A model generated the notes under the pieces. It saw only the letters and a list, made by a program, of their open reading frames with translations, did not search any database and was not told where the DNA came from. 6,975 nt of DNA from Clostridia bacterium (GTDB lineage: Bacteria; Bacillota; Clostridia; Oscillospirales; Acutalibacteraceae), in the NCBI GenBank assembly GCA_017425745.1, contig JAFOXT010000136.1, positions 1 to 6,975 of the forward strand, given 5' to 3'. Shown piece by piece: positions 1 to 6,514 of this stretch (position 1 is its first letter; every line of letters begins with the position of its first letter). A program made the translations under genes and the position numbers.

Positions 1-543
1 AATCTGTATTATCTCTTCAAGAAAAACCGCACTGCAAAAGACCTTGCAGATATTTATTTTAAAACAGTAGGCGGCAATGCAACCCTTCTTCTTAATGTTC
101 CGCCTAACAGAGACGGCCTTATCGATAAAAGAGAAATCAGAACTCTTAAAAAATTTAAGGAAATGATTAATGCACCTTTTGTAAGTGAGATTACTGATTT
201 CGCCTTGTCTGTTGTTGATGAAAACACAGAAGAAAGGGCAGTGTCAGACAAAGAAAGCTGTTCATTCGGCGATAATGAATATATCCTTAAAGCAGCTTTC
301 AGTAAAGAAGAAGAAGTTTCTACCCTTGTTTTAAGAGAAGACCTTCGCTTCAGCCAGAGAATAGAAAGCTTTGAAATTTACGCAAAACTGAACGGAGAAT
401 ATAAAAAGATCGGAAACGGAACAGTTATCGGCTCAAAGAAAATTCTCTTTTTAAAGGAAAAAGTAAAAACAAGCGAGCTTCTTATTGCTGTTACGGGTAC
501 AAGAGAAAACCCTGTAATAAGGGATATAGCATTTTTTAACTGA
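1..543 (+). CDS. Alpha-L-fucosidase (GH29), C-terminal part, 5' end cut by window
   Basis: The reading frame is open from base 1 to the TGA at 541-543 (180 codons visible). It carries the GH29 signature GGNATLLLNVPPNRDGLID at about residues 25-43, which in this family lies near the end of the catalytic barrel domain. Roughly residues 60-180 form a beta-rich tail ending ...NPVIRDIAFFN, resembling the galactose-binding-like C-terminal domain of bacterial GH29 enzymes. GH29 enzymes are retaining hydrolases that release terminal L-fucose from glycans such as mucin or milk oligosaccharides. The catalytic nucleophile and the acid/base residue are upstream of the window, so activity and any signal peptide cannot be judged. 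The internal ATG at 163 is not the start, because the conserved GH29 motif precedes it in the same frame. A strong terminator follows at once, so this is the last gene of its unit. Family assignment is firm; substrate linkage is not determinable. Confidence 0.9.
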   Translation, partial: NLYYLFKKNRTAKDLADIYFKTVGGNATLLLNVPPNRDGLIDKREIRTLKKFKEMINAPFVSEITDFALSVVDENTEERAVSDKESCSFGDNEYILKAAFSKEEEVSTLVLREDLRFSQRIESFEIYAKLNGEYKKIGNGTVIGSKKILFLKEKVKTSELLIAVTGTRENPVIRDIAFFN

Positions 544-545
544 CT

Positions 546-584
546 AAAAGGACTGTAAAAAACGAGTTTTTACAGTCCTTTTTT
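546..584 (+). terminator. Rho-independent terminator after the fucosidase gene
   Basis: A perfect 16-bp inverted repeat (546-561 with 567-582) closes on a 5-base loop (562-566). The core is AGGACTGTAAAAA paired with its complement. The 3' arm runs into a T tract at 579-584. It starts 2 bases after the fucosidase stop codon. The A-run opposite the T-run could also let it act on the opposite strand, but there is no minus-strand gene here. Confidence 0.92.
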
Positions 585-616
585 CTGACTTTTTTCTTAC
601 TTTTTTGCTATAATTA

Positions 617-645
617 TTGACTGATTTGGGTGTGTTTGTTATACT
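617..645 (+). promoter_or_regulatory. Sigma-A type promoter for the deacetylase gene, extended -10
   Basis: TTGACT (617-622) and TATACT (640-645) are separated by exactly 17 bases. A TG at 637-638, one base upstream of the -10 hexamer, makes it an extended -10 promoter. It gives a short leader of about 24 bases to the GTG start at 676. No operator-like inverted repeat overlaps it. Confidence 0.8.
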
Positions 646-675
646 TGGAAAGGTATAAATAAGGAGGCAACGGAA

Positions 676-2088
676 GTGAAAAAGTTTTTATGTATTATGC
701 TTGCTGTGGTGTTTCTTTTCCTTTGCGGATGCACTGTAACAGAAAATAAAAACGCAGTTTTATCACCTGCAATGAAAGAATACCTCTTATCGATTGATAA
801 TTTTGAAGTGCCTGTCAGACAGTACGGAGAGGAAAGAAGTCATCTTCTTTTCGGTGAAAAACTTGTTGTCGGAGTGTTTTATCCTGAGGTAAATATTGCA
901 GAGATGGATAGTAAAATTGAAAGATGGGTAGACGAAACAGTTTCTTATTATCAGAATGAAGTTTCAAACTATAAAGAAAAAGAAGATGCTGTATCTTCTG
1001 AACTGACAGTAAGCTATGAAAGCTTTCTGTCTGGAGAAAAGATCGTGTCTGTTAAAATGACAGGCTTCTTTGATTCTCCCTATCTTGCCCATCCTGTTGA
1101 GATTATAGAAACCTTTATCGGTAATACACAGGAGAATAAGCTTATTGAGCCTGACGATTTGTTTGAGTTGGGCGGAAAAGAGAAGATGAAGGCTTTGCTT
1201 ACCGAAAAGGTGCAAATAGAAAAAGATTGGTTGGACGATAAGATTCTTGATAAATGTATCGTTACTGAAAACGGTATAGAAATAATTCTTCCGCGTGGAC
1301 AGTATCAGCCAATGTCGGACGGAACAAAAACAGTACATTTCAGTTACGAGGAGCTTGAATCCATTATTGCTAAGGATTTGTTCAATAAAGCAAAAGAAGA
1401 CAGTGACGATGACGTCAAAGAAAGTCAGGATAAGGATGAAAACGAAAAGATAACAGAACCTGACAAAATTGAATTTGACAAAACAAAGCCTATGGTGGCA
1501 CTTACTTTTGATGACGGACCAAGTGCTCATACCGACAGACTGCTTGATATTTTTGCAAAACACTCAGGACGAGGAACATTCTTCGTTGTAGGCAATATAA
1601 TAGACAACAGAAAGGAAACTGTAAAAAGAATCGTTTCAGACGGTCACGAGATTGCAAGTCACAGTTGGAATCACAGACAGCTTACAAATCTTTCAGATCA
1701 AGATATTAAAGATCAGATTATGAGTACAAGGGCAAAAATTTATGAGCTTACAGGTTATGATGCAAAGCTTATGCGACCGCCGTACGGTGCTTTTAATGAC
1801 AGTGTGAAAGCAGTTGCAAAAAGTGTGGATGTTTCCCTGATTAACTGGTCTGTGGATACCCTTGATTGGAAATACAGAGATGCAAATACTGTTTATAACA
1901 CAATAATGGAGAAGGCTTATGACGGTGCAATCATTCTCTGTCACGATCTTCACAAAACAACTGTAGATGCAATGGAAAAAGTGATTCCTGCCTTAATTGA
2001 AAAAGGCTATCAGCTTGTGACGGTAAGTGAGCTTCTTGAAGCAAAAGGAAAAACTGTAGAAGCGGGAAAAGTGTATTTCAACGGTTAA
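676..2088 (+). CDS. Lipoprotein polysaccharide deacetylase (NodB/CE4 family), PdaC-like layout
   Basis: This 470-residue protein probably removes N-acetyl groups from peptidoglycan or another envelope/extracellular glycan, working outside the membrane as a lipoprotein. Residues 1-18 are a lipoprotein signal peptide with lipobox LCGC and acylated Cys19. Residues about 45-230 resemble the DUF4163/DUF3298 region of PdaC and RsiV-type proteins. Residues about 238-270 are a charged Asp/Glu/Lys linker. The NodB domain spans about 273-455. All CE4 motifs are visible: TFDDGP (277-282; D279 base, D280 metal), HSWNH (metal H329, H333), RPPYG (367-371), the D394/D397 motif, and CHD with probable acid H423. 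An apparently intact enzyme is therefore expected. The start is GTG at 676, chosen because AAGGAGG at 661-667 sits 8 bases upstream and the signal peptide begins there. Flanking promoter and lack of close neighbours suggest a single-gene unit. Peptidoglycan versus other glycan as substrate is inference from the PdaC-like layout. Confidence 0.9.
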   Translation: MKKFLCIMLAVVFLFLCGCTVTENKNAVLSPAMKEYLLSIDNFEVPVRQYGEERSHLLFGEKLVVGVFYPEVNIAEMDSKIERWVDETVSYYQNEVSNYKEKEDAVSSELTVSYESFLSGEKIVSVKMTGFFDSPYLAHPVEIIETFIGNTQENKLIEPDDLFELGGKEKMKALLTEKVQIEKDWLDDKILDKCIVTENGIEIILPRGQYQPMSDGTKTVHFSYEELESIIAKDLFNKAKEDSDDDVKESQDKDENEKITEPDKIEFDKTKPMVALTFDDGPSAHTDRLLDIFAKHSGRGTFFVVGNIIDNRKETVKRIVSDGHEIASHSWNHRQLTNLSDQDIKDQIMSTRAKIYELTGYDAKLMRPPYGAFNDSVKAVAKSVDVSLINWSVDTLDWKYRDANTVYNTIMEKAYDGAIILCHDLHKTTVDAMEKVIPALIEKGYQLVTVSELLEAKGKTVEAGKVYFNG

Positions 2089-2099
2089 ATAAAGCAAGA

Positions 2100-2158
2100 A
2101 GTTGTATTATTTGTGCAGCTCCTTTTAATTTGAGGATAAACTTTTTCATTTATCTTTT
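2100..2158 (+). terminator. Possible weak terminator region after the deacetylase gene
   Basis: Two weak hairpins lie in the 76-base gap between the deacetylase stop and the asnS promoter. The first pairs 2100-2107 with 2113-2120 (8 pairs, three of them G-U) and is followed by CCTTTT. The second pairs 2132-2140 with 2149-2157 (9 pairs, two G-U) and is followed by only one more T. Neither matches the quality of the other terminators in the window, so read-through into asnS is possible. Confidence 0.35.
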
Positions 2159-2164
2159 CAAACC

Positions 2165-2192
2165 TTGATTTTTATGAAATTTATGGTATAAT
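2165..2192 (+). promoter_or_regulatory. Promoter for asnS, extended -10
   Basis: TTGATT (2165-2170) and a consensus TATAAT (2187-2192) are separated by 16 bases. A TG at 2184-2185 gives an extended -10. The expected start point leaves a leader of only about 25 bases before the asnS ATG, too short for a T-box or other riboswitch. Confidence 0.8.
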
Positions 2193-2224
2193 AGCAAGAG
2201 TATCTAATTATAAGGGGGACTATC

Positions 2225-3619
2225 ATGAAACGTACAGAAATTTCAAAACTTTATGAATGCGCTGAGAAATATGCTGACAGTATCGTAACAGTATGCGGTT
2301 GGATCAGAACAAACAGAGACTCAAAGGTTCTCGGCTTTATGGAGCTTAACGACGGTAGCTGCTTCAAGGGCGTTCAGGTTGTATTTGAAAAAGATAAAAT
2401 TGACAACTTCCAGGAGGTTGCAAAATATAATGTCGGTGCTGCAGTAATTGTTGAGGGTAACCTTATTCTTACTCCCGAAGCAAAGCAGCCCTTCGAAATC
2501 AACGCTACAAAGGTAACTCTTGAAGGTGCATCAGCGCCCGAATATCCTCTTCAGAAGAAGAGACATTCACTTGAATACCTCAGAACAATTGCACATCTTC
2601 GTCCCCGTACCAATATATATTCAGCTTCCTTCAGAGTTCGCTCTGTTGCAGCTCAGGCTATTCACCGTTTCTTTGAAAGCGAAGGCTTTATATATGCTCA
2701 CACACCGCTTATTTCCTGCAGTGACTGTGAGGGTGCAGGCGAAATGTTCAGAGTAACAACTCTTGATATGGAAAATCCACCCAGAACCGAAGACGGCGAA
2801 ATTGACTACTCAGAGGATTTCTTCGGAAAGAGTGCTTTCCTTACCGTTTCAGGTCAGCTTCAGGGTGAAATTATGGCTCAGGCCTTCGGTAAGATTTACA
2901 CCTTCGGTCCCACATTCAGAGCCGAAAAATCATACACTCAGCGTCACGCTGCAGAGTTCTGGATGATTGAGCCTGAAATCGCTTTCGCAGACCTTAACGA
3001 CGATATGAACCTTGCTGAAAGAATGATTAAGTTTGTAATCAACTACGTTCTTGAACACTGCAAGCAGGATATCGAATTCCTTAATCAGTTTGTTGATAAG
3101 GAGCTTATTGAAAGACTTACTACTGTTGCAAATTCAGATTTCGGCAGAGTAACATATACAGACGCAATCAAGATGCTTGAAGAGCACAACGATGAATTCG
3201 AATATAAAGTATTCTGGGGCTGTGACCTTCAGACAGAGCATGAACGCTTCCTTACAGAAAAGATTTTCAGAAAGCCTGTTTTCGTAACAGACTATCCCAA
3301 GGAAATCAAAGCTTTCTATATGCGTCTTAATGACGACGGCAAGACTGTTGCAGCTTGTGACTGTCTTGTAATGGGTATCGGTGAAATCATCGGTGGCTCA
3401 CAGAGAGAAGAAAGATATGATGTTCTTCTTGAAAGAATCAAGGAGCTCGGACTTAAGGAAGAGGACTACTGGTGGTATCTTGACCTTAGAAAGTACGGCG
3501 GAACAAAGCACGCAGGCTTCGGTCTCGGCTTTGAAAGACTCGTTATGTACCTTACCGGTATTTCAAACATCCGTGACGTTCTTCCGTTCCCGAGAACAAC
3601 AGGTTCAGCAGATTTCTAA
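2225..3619 (+). CDS. asnS: Asparaginyl-tRNA synthetase
   Basis: AsnRS is the cytoplasmic class IIb synthetase that charges tRNA-Asn with asparagine using ATP. The 464-residue length is normal for the bacterial enzyme. An N-terminal OB-fold anticodon-binding domain covers about residues 18-100 (VTVCGWIRTNRDSK...). The class II core follows: motif 1 around 140-161 ending in Pro161, motif 2 with FRAE at 231-234, and motif 3 GFGLGFERL at 431-439 with Arg438. The C-terminus FPRTTGSADF is close to the typical AsnRS ending, which separates it from AspRS. The ATG at 2225 has an AAGGGGG site at 2212-2218, 6 bases upstream. The gene begins what looks like a two-gene operon with the downstream aminotransferase. 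Leucine codons are almost all CTT and proline codons often CCC, a bias shared with that aminotransferase and fitting high expression. Its presence implies that tRNA-Asn can be charged directly in this organism. Confidence 0.97.
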   Translation: MKRTEISKLYECAEKYADSIVTVCGWIRTNRDSKVLGFMELNDGSCFKGVQVVFEKDKIDNFQEVAKYNVGAAVIVEGNLILTPEAKQPFEINATKVTLEGASAPEYPLQKKRHSLEYLRTIAHLRPRTNIYSASFRVRSVAAQAIHRFFESEGFIYAHTPLISCSDCEGAGEMFRVTTLDMENPPRTEDGEIDYSEDFFGKSAFLTVSGQLQGEIMAQAFGKIYTFGPTFRAEKSYTQRHAAEFWMIEPEIAFADLNDDMNLAERMIKFVINYVLEHCKQDIEFLNQFVDKELIERLTTVANSDFGRVTYTDAIKMLEEHNDEFEYKVFWGCDLQTEHERFLTEKIFRKPVFVTDYPKEIKAFYMRLNDDGKTVAACDCLVMGIGEIIGGSQREERYDVLLERIKELGLKEEDYWWYLDLRKYGGTKHAGFGLGFERLVMYLTGISNIRDVLPFPRTTGSADF

Positions 3620-3632
3620 AATAATCAGAGTA

Positions 3633-3657
3633 ATGGGACACGGCTTGCCGTGTCCAT
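3633..3657 (+). repeat. Strong palindrome between asnS and the aminotransferase gene
   Basis: The core GGACACGG / CCGTGTCC (3636-3643 with 3648-3655) is a perfect 8-bp stem around a CTTG tetraloop (3644-3647). Allowing one bulged G, pairing extends to ATGG and CCAT at the ends. No T tract follows, so it is not a standard intrinsic terminator. It may be a dispersed palindromic element, an mRNA processing or stability hairpin, or a partial attenuator that tunes aminotransferase expression. The hairpin is seen directly; its role is inference. Confidence 0.7.
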
Positions 3658-3695
3658 CTGTAAATACAGCATTTTCACCATTCGGAGGTAATACA

Positions 3696-4976
3696 ATGAA
3701 AGAATATTCATCATACACAAAAGCCGAGCTTATGACTCTTAAGTCACAGCTTGAAGAAGAATATCAGGCATTCAAGGCACAGGGTCTTAAGCTTGATATG
3801 TCAAGAGGTAAGCCCGGTGCAGATCAGCTTGCAGTTTCAAACGGTCTTCTTGATGCAATTACATCAAAGGATTGGGAAGACAATGCGGCAGGCGGCAGCC
3901 TTGAATACAGAAACTACGGTATACTTACAGGTATCAGAGAATGTAAAGCAATTTTTGCCGATCTTCTCAATGTTCCCGCTGAAAACGTAATTGTATGCGG
4001 TAACTCAAGCCTTAATATGATGTTCGACTACATCACACAGTGTATGCTTACAGGCTCAGGTGCAGAGCCCTGGAAGGATCAGGGCGAAATCAAATTCCTT
4101 TGCCCCTGTCCCGGTTACGACAGACACTTTGCAATTGCTGAATACTACGGAATTAAGCTTATTCCCGTTAAGATGAACGACGACGGCCCTGATATGAATG
4201 CCGTTGAAGAAATGATCAAGGACGAAAAGGTTAAGGGTATGTTCTGTGTACCTAAGTATTCAAATCCTACAGGTGCAACTTATTCACACGAGGTTGTTGA
4301 CAGAATTGCAAAGATGAAGCCCGCTGCAAAGGACTTCAGAATTATCTGGGATAACGCATACATCATTCACGACCTTGAAGATACAACAGACGAGCTTGAA
4401 AATATCTTTGATGTACTCAAGAAGTACGGCAACGAGGATATGGTAATTGAATTTACTTCAACCTCAAAAATCAGCTTCCCAGGTGCAGGTGTTGCTGCTC
4501 TTGCTGCTTCAGAAAACAACATCAAAATGATTACAAGCCGTATGACAATTCAGACAATCGGCTACGATAAGCTCAATCAGTACAGACACGTTAAATTCTA
4601 TAAGGACGTTGCAGGAATCAAGAGAGTAATGAAGCTTCATAAGTCAATTCTTGCTCCCAAGTTCAAGGCAGTAATCAACGAGTTTGACGGCAGTCTTAAG
4701 GGTCTTGGCATTGCAAAATGGACAAAGCCCAACGGCGGTTACTTCATCAGCCTTGACGTGCTTTCAGGCACAGCTAAGAGAGTAGGCGAGCTTTGCAAGG
4801 AAGCAGGCGTAACTCTTACAACAGTTGGTGCAACCTTCCCGTACGGTATTGACCCCGAGGACAAGAATATCAGAATTGCGCCCTCATTCCCGCCTGTTGA
4901 CGAGCTTATGACAGCAACAAAGCTTCTTTGCATCTGCGTTAAGCTTGCAGCAGTTGAAAAGCTTTTAAGTGAATAA
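3696..4976 (+). CDS. PLP-dependent aminotransferase, PF12897 aspartate-aminotransferase type
   Basis: This 426-residue cytoplasmic enzyme belongs to the fold-type I aminotransferases. The opening LDMSRGKPGADQL and the EYRNYGILTGI segment recall the PF12897 group (Asp_aminotransf, once called MocR-like aminotransferase), whose members are described as aspartate aminotransferases. It would then interconvert aspartate plus 2-oxoglutarate with oxaloacetate plus glutamate. Visible residues are the cofactor-phosphate loop GNSS (102-105), Asn190 in SNPTG, Asp219 and Tyr222 in DNAY, the Schiff-base Lys258 in STSKIS, and Arg393 in NIRIAPS for the substrate carboxylate. No helix-turn-helix domain is present, so it is not a MocR regulator. 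The ATG at 3696 is preferred because CGGAGG lies 7 bases upstream; the frame is open back to 3381, but that stretch is within asnS. No separate promoter is obvious in the 76-base gap, so it is probably co-transcribed with asnS. Exact substrate is uncertain. Confidence 0.9.
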   Translation: MKEYSSYTKAELMTLKSQLEEEYQAFKAQGLKLDMSRGKPGADQLAVSNGLLDAITSKDWEDNAAGGSLEYRNYGILTGIRECKAIFADLLNVPAENVIVCGNSSLNMMFDYITQCMLTGSGAEPWKDQGEIKFLCPCPGYDRHFAIAEYYGIKLIPVKMNDDGPDMNAVEEMIKDEKVKGMFCVPKYSNPTGATYSHEVVDRIAKMKPAAKDFRIIWDNAYIIHDLEDTTDELENIFDVLKKYGNEDMVIEFTSTSKISFPGAGVAALAASENNIKMITSRMTIQTIGYDKLNQYRHVKFYKDVAGIKRVMKLHKSILAPKFKAVINEFDGSLKGLGIAKWTKPNGGYFISLDVLSGTAKRVGELCKEAGVTLTTVGATFPYGIDPEDKNIRIAPSFPPVDELMTATKLLCICVKLAAVEKLLSE

Positions 4977-4986
4977 AAACTAACAT

Positions 4987-5040
4987 CATTCTGAACGAAG
5001 TGAAGAGGCTTTATCTCTTTGCTTCTTCAGAATGTTTTTT
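4987..5040 (+). terminator. Long-stem rho-independent terminator after the aminotransferase gene
   Basis: The 5' arm 4987-5007 pairs with 5015-5034 over 20 base pairs, with one bulged C at 4996 and two G-U pairs. The loop is 5008-5014 and six T residues follow at 5035-5040. The outer 9 bp are CATTCTGAA and its complement. It closes the asnS-aminotransferase unit. The 5' arm resembles a repeat family often seen in bacterial intergenic regions (see findings). Confidence 0.92.
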
Positions 5041-5067
5041 ATTAAAATTTATTAATATCATATTGCT

Positions 5068-5096
5068 TTCACATTCTGAATATAGTATGATATACT
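5068..5096 (+). promoter_or_regulatory. Promoter for the LRR/FN3 protein gene, extended -10
   Basis: TTCACA (5068-5073) and TATACT (5091-5096) are 17 bases apart. A TG at 5088-5089 forms an extended -10. The leader would begin near 5103. A small 6-bp hairpin (5101-5106 with 5112-5117) lies at or near its 5' end and may stabilise the transcript. The -35 box overlaps a further copy of CATTCTGAA at 5072-5080. Confidence 0.7.
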
Positions 5097-5143
5097 AAGT
5101 AAGGAAGTATGTTCCTTTATATAGCAAAAAGGGGGTTGAAACA

Positions 5144-6457
5144 GTGAAAAACAGAAGAATTTCCGGCGCAATTACAGTGTTTTTCTTTATGGTTATTATG
5201 CTTGCTTTTTCTGCTTTCGGTGCTGATGAGGTCTATACCTATAAGGATTATTCCTATATTGTAAGGGACAACGATACGGTGCAGATTATTAAATATGACG
5301 GCAATAACAAAAGCGTAAATGTACCTTCAAAAATTGACGGAAAGCCCGTTACTGTTATCGGGTCACATGCTTTCAGCGGTTGTATCAATCTCCAGAATCT
5401 TACTATACCGGGCTCTGTCCGTGACCTTCACGAGTGTGCGGTTTCATACTGTCCTAAGCTGAAAAGTCTTGTAATTAAAGACGGTAACCTTAAAAATCTT
5501 GATTATATGGACATCTATTCCTGCAGAAGTCTTAAAACGCTTTCACTTCCGAAAAATCTTCAATATTTTATCTCTCTTTATGAGTGTGATGAAATTGAAG
5601 CTGTAACAGTAAGCAGTAAAAATGCTGATTATAAAAGCTACAACGGTGTGGTTTATTCAAAGAATCTAAAAACTCTTGTTTATTATCCGCCGGGTAAAAA
5701 AGATACATATTTTATTGTACCCTCAAGTGTAACTGAAATTGAACGCTTAGCTTTTAATAAGGCTAAAAATCTCAAAGGTGTTTATGTGCCGAAAACCGTA
5801 AAGGAAATAGGGGAAACAGCCTTTGGATATACAAGTGTTGTAATTTACTATGAAGGTTCAAAAACTCCCGATGCTCTTGAGCCCGCTTTTTATCCGTGGG
5901 AGGTGGTTTACAACGCATCTGCACTTGACGTGCCGGTTGTGAAAGTAAGTAAAACGGCTTCAACGGTGACACTTAAATGGAACAAGGTGAACGGTGCAAC
6001 GGGCTACAGAGTTTACATTTATAACAAAGATAGCAAGAGCTATGAAAGTCTTGCTACAGTAAGTAAGCTCAATTATAAGATAAGCGGTCTTAATCCTAAT
6101 ACATCTTATAAATTTGCTGTAAGAGCCTATGCAAAAACTGTTTCGGGAAATGTATGGGCTGATGAGTATGAGAAAATTACAGTAAGAACACTTTTAGCTG
6201 CTCCGAGTATTTATGTTACTGCTGACAAGGATAGTGTGGAACTCAGCTGGTCAAAGGTGCAGGGCGCTACAGGCTATGTGGTTTACTATTGCTCAAGCAA
6301 AAACGGAACCTATAAAAAGCTTGCTACCGTAAAAAGCACAAGCTACACAAGCGAAAAAATTAACGAGGACGATAGCTACTACTTCAAGGTGAGAGCTTAT
6401 ACAAAGGTTTCAGGCTCAAATGTTTACGGGGACTATTCTGTAGCCAAAGGTATATAG
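5144..6457 (+). CDS. Secreted BspA-like leucine-rich-repeat protein with two fibronectin III domains
   Basis: The 437-residue product is predicted to be exported. Residues 1 to about 26 form a signal peptide (MKNRR, then a hydrophobic stretch ending AFSAFGA). Residues about 36-240 are degenerate LRR_5/BspA-type repeats, with units such as VTVIGSHAFSGCINLQNLTIPGS and VTEIERLAFNKAKNLKGVYVP. Two fibronectin III domains follow at about 262-349 and 352-437. They share the segment GATGYRVY/GATGYVVY and a late FKVRAY/FAVRAY strand, suggesting internal duplication. LRR_5 proteins often bind host or bacterial surface ligands, so adhesion is plausible but unproven here. No LPXTG motif, SLH domain, dockerin or C-terminal membrane segment is seen, so it is probably released or held non-covalently. 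The GTG at 5144 is chosen for its GGGGG site at 5131-5135 and signal peptide. It has its own promoter and terminator, so it appears to be monocistronic. Confidence 0.88.
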   Translation: MKNRRISGAITVFFFMVIMLAFSAFGADEVYTYKDYSYIVRDNDTVQIIKYDGNNKSVNVPSKIDGKPVTVIGSHAFSGCINLQNLTIPGSVRDLHECAVSYCPKLKSLVIKDGNLKNLDYMDIYSCRSLKTLSLPKNLQYFISLYECDEIEAVTVSSKNADYKSYNGVVYSKNLKTLVYYPPGKKDTYFIVPSSVTEIERLAFNKAKNLKGVYVPKTVKEIGETAFGYTSVVIYYEGSKTPDALEPAFYPWEVVYNASALDVPVVKVSKTASTVTLKWNKVNGATGYRVYIYNKDSKSYESLATVSKLNYKISGLNPNTSYKFAVRAYAKTVSGNVWADEYEKITVRTLLAAPSIYVTADKDSVELSWSKVQGATGYVVYYCSSKNGTYKKLATVKSTSYTSEKINEDDSYYFKVRAYTKVSGSNVYGDYSVAKGI

Positions 6458-6472
6458 GAAATTAATAATTTT

Positions 6473-6508
6473 AAGGCGTTAAGTATTGACTTAGCGCCTT
6501 TGTTGTGT
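6473..6508 (+). terminator. Terminator hairpin after the LRR/FN3 gene
   Basis: A 12-bp stem (6473-6484 with 6489-6500, one G-U pair) closes on a 4-base loop at 6485-6488. A T-rich but G-interrupted run follows (TGTTGTGT). Stem strength is good but the T tract is imperfect, so termination may be partial. The hairpin physically overlaps the -35 box of the valS leader promoter. Confidence 0.75.
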
Positions 6509-6514
6509 TAAAAT
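6486..6514 (+). promoter_or_regulatory. Promoter for the T-box leader and valS, extended -10
   Basis: TTGACT (6486-6491) and TAAAAT (6509-6514) are spaced by 17 bases, with TG at 6506-6507 as the extended -10. The predicted start near 6521 lies just before the first T-box stem. The -35 sits in the loop and 3' arm of the preceding terminator hairpin. Confidence 0.75.

Noticed and set aside
163..543. A separate small gene starting at the ATG at 163
   Set aside because: The same frame is open from base 1 and contains the GH29 signature upstream of this ATG, so it is an internal methionine.
964..1563. A 199-codon open frame on the minus strand opposite the deacetylase gene
   Set aside because: It lies wholly opposite a gene with clear conserved domains, and its conceptual product is rich in Phe, Cys and Ile with no recognisable domain, as expected of the antisense of A/G-rich coding DNA.
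3658..3669. Short palindrome CTGTAAATACAG before the aminotransferase start
   Set aside because: Only 4-5 base pairs with a tiny loop; not distinguishable from chance in A+T-rich DNA.
3381..3695. N-terminal extension of the aminotransferase to an upstream ATG
   Set aside because: The stretch is the 3' part of asnS in another frame plus the intergenic palindrome; a good ribosome binding site and the family-typical N-terminus support the ATG at 3696.
5063..5068. TTGCTT as the -35 box of the LRR/FN3 promoter
   Set aside because: It would need a 22-base spacer to TATACT; TTCACA at 5068-5073 gives 17.
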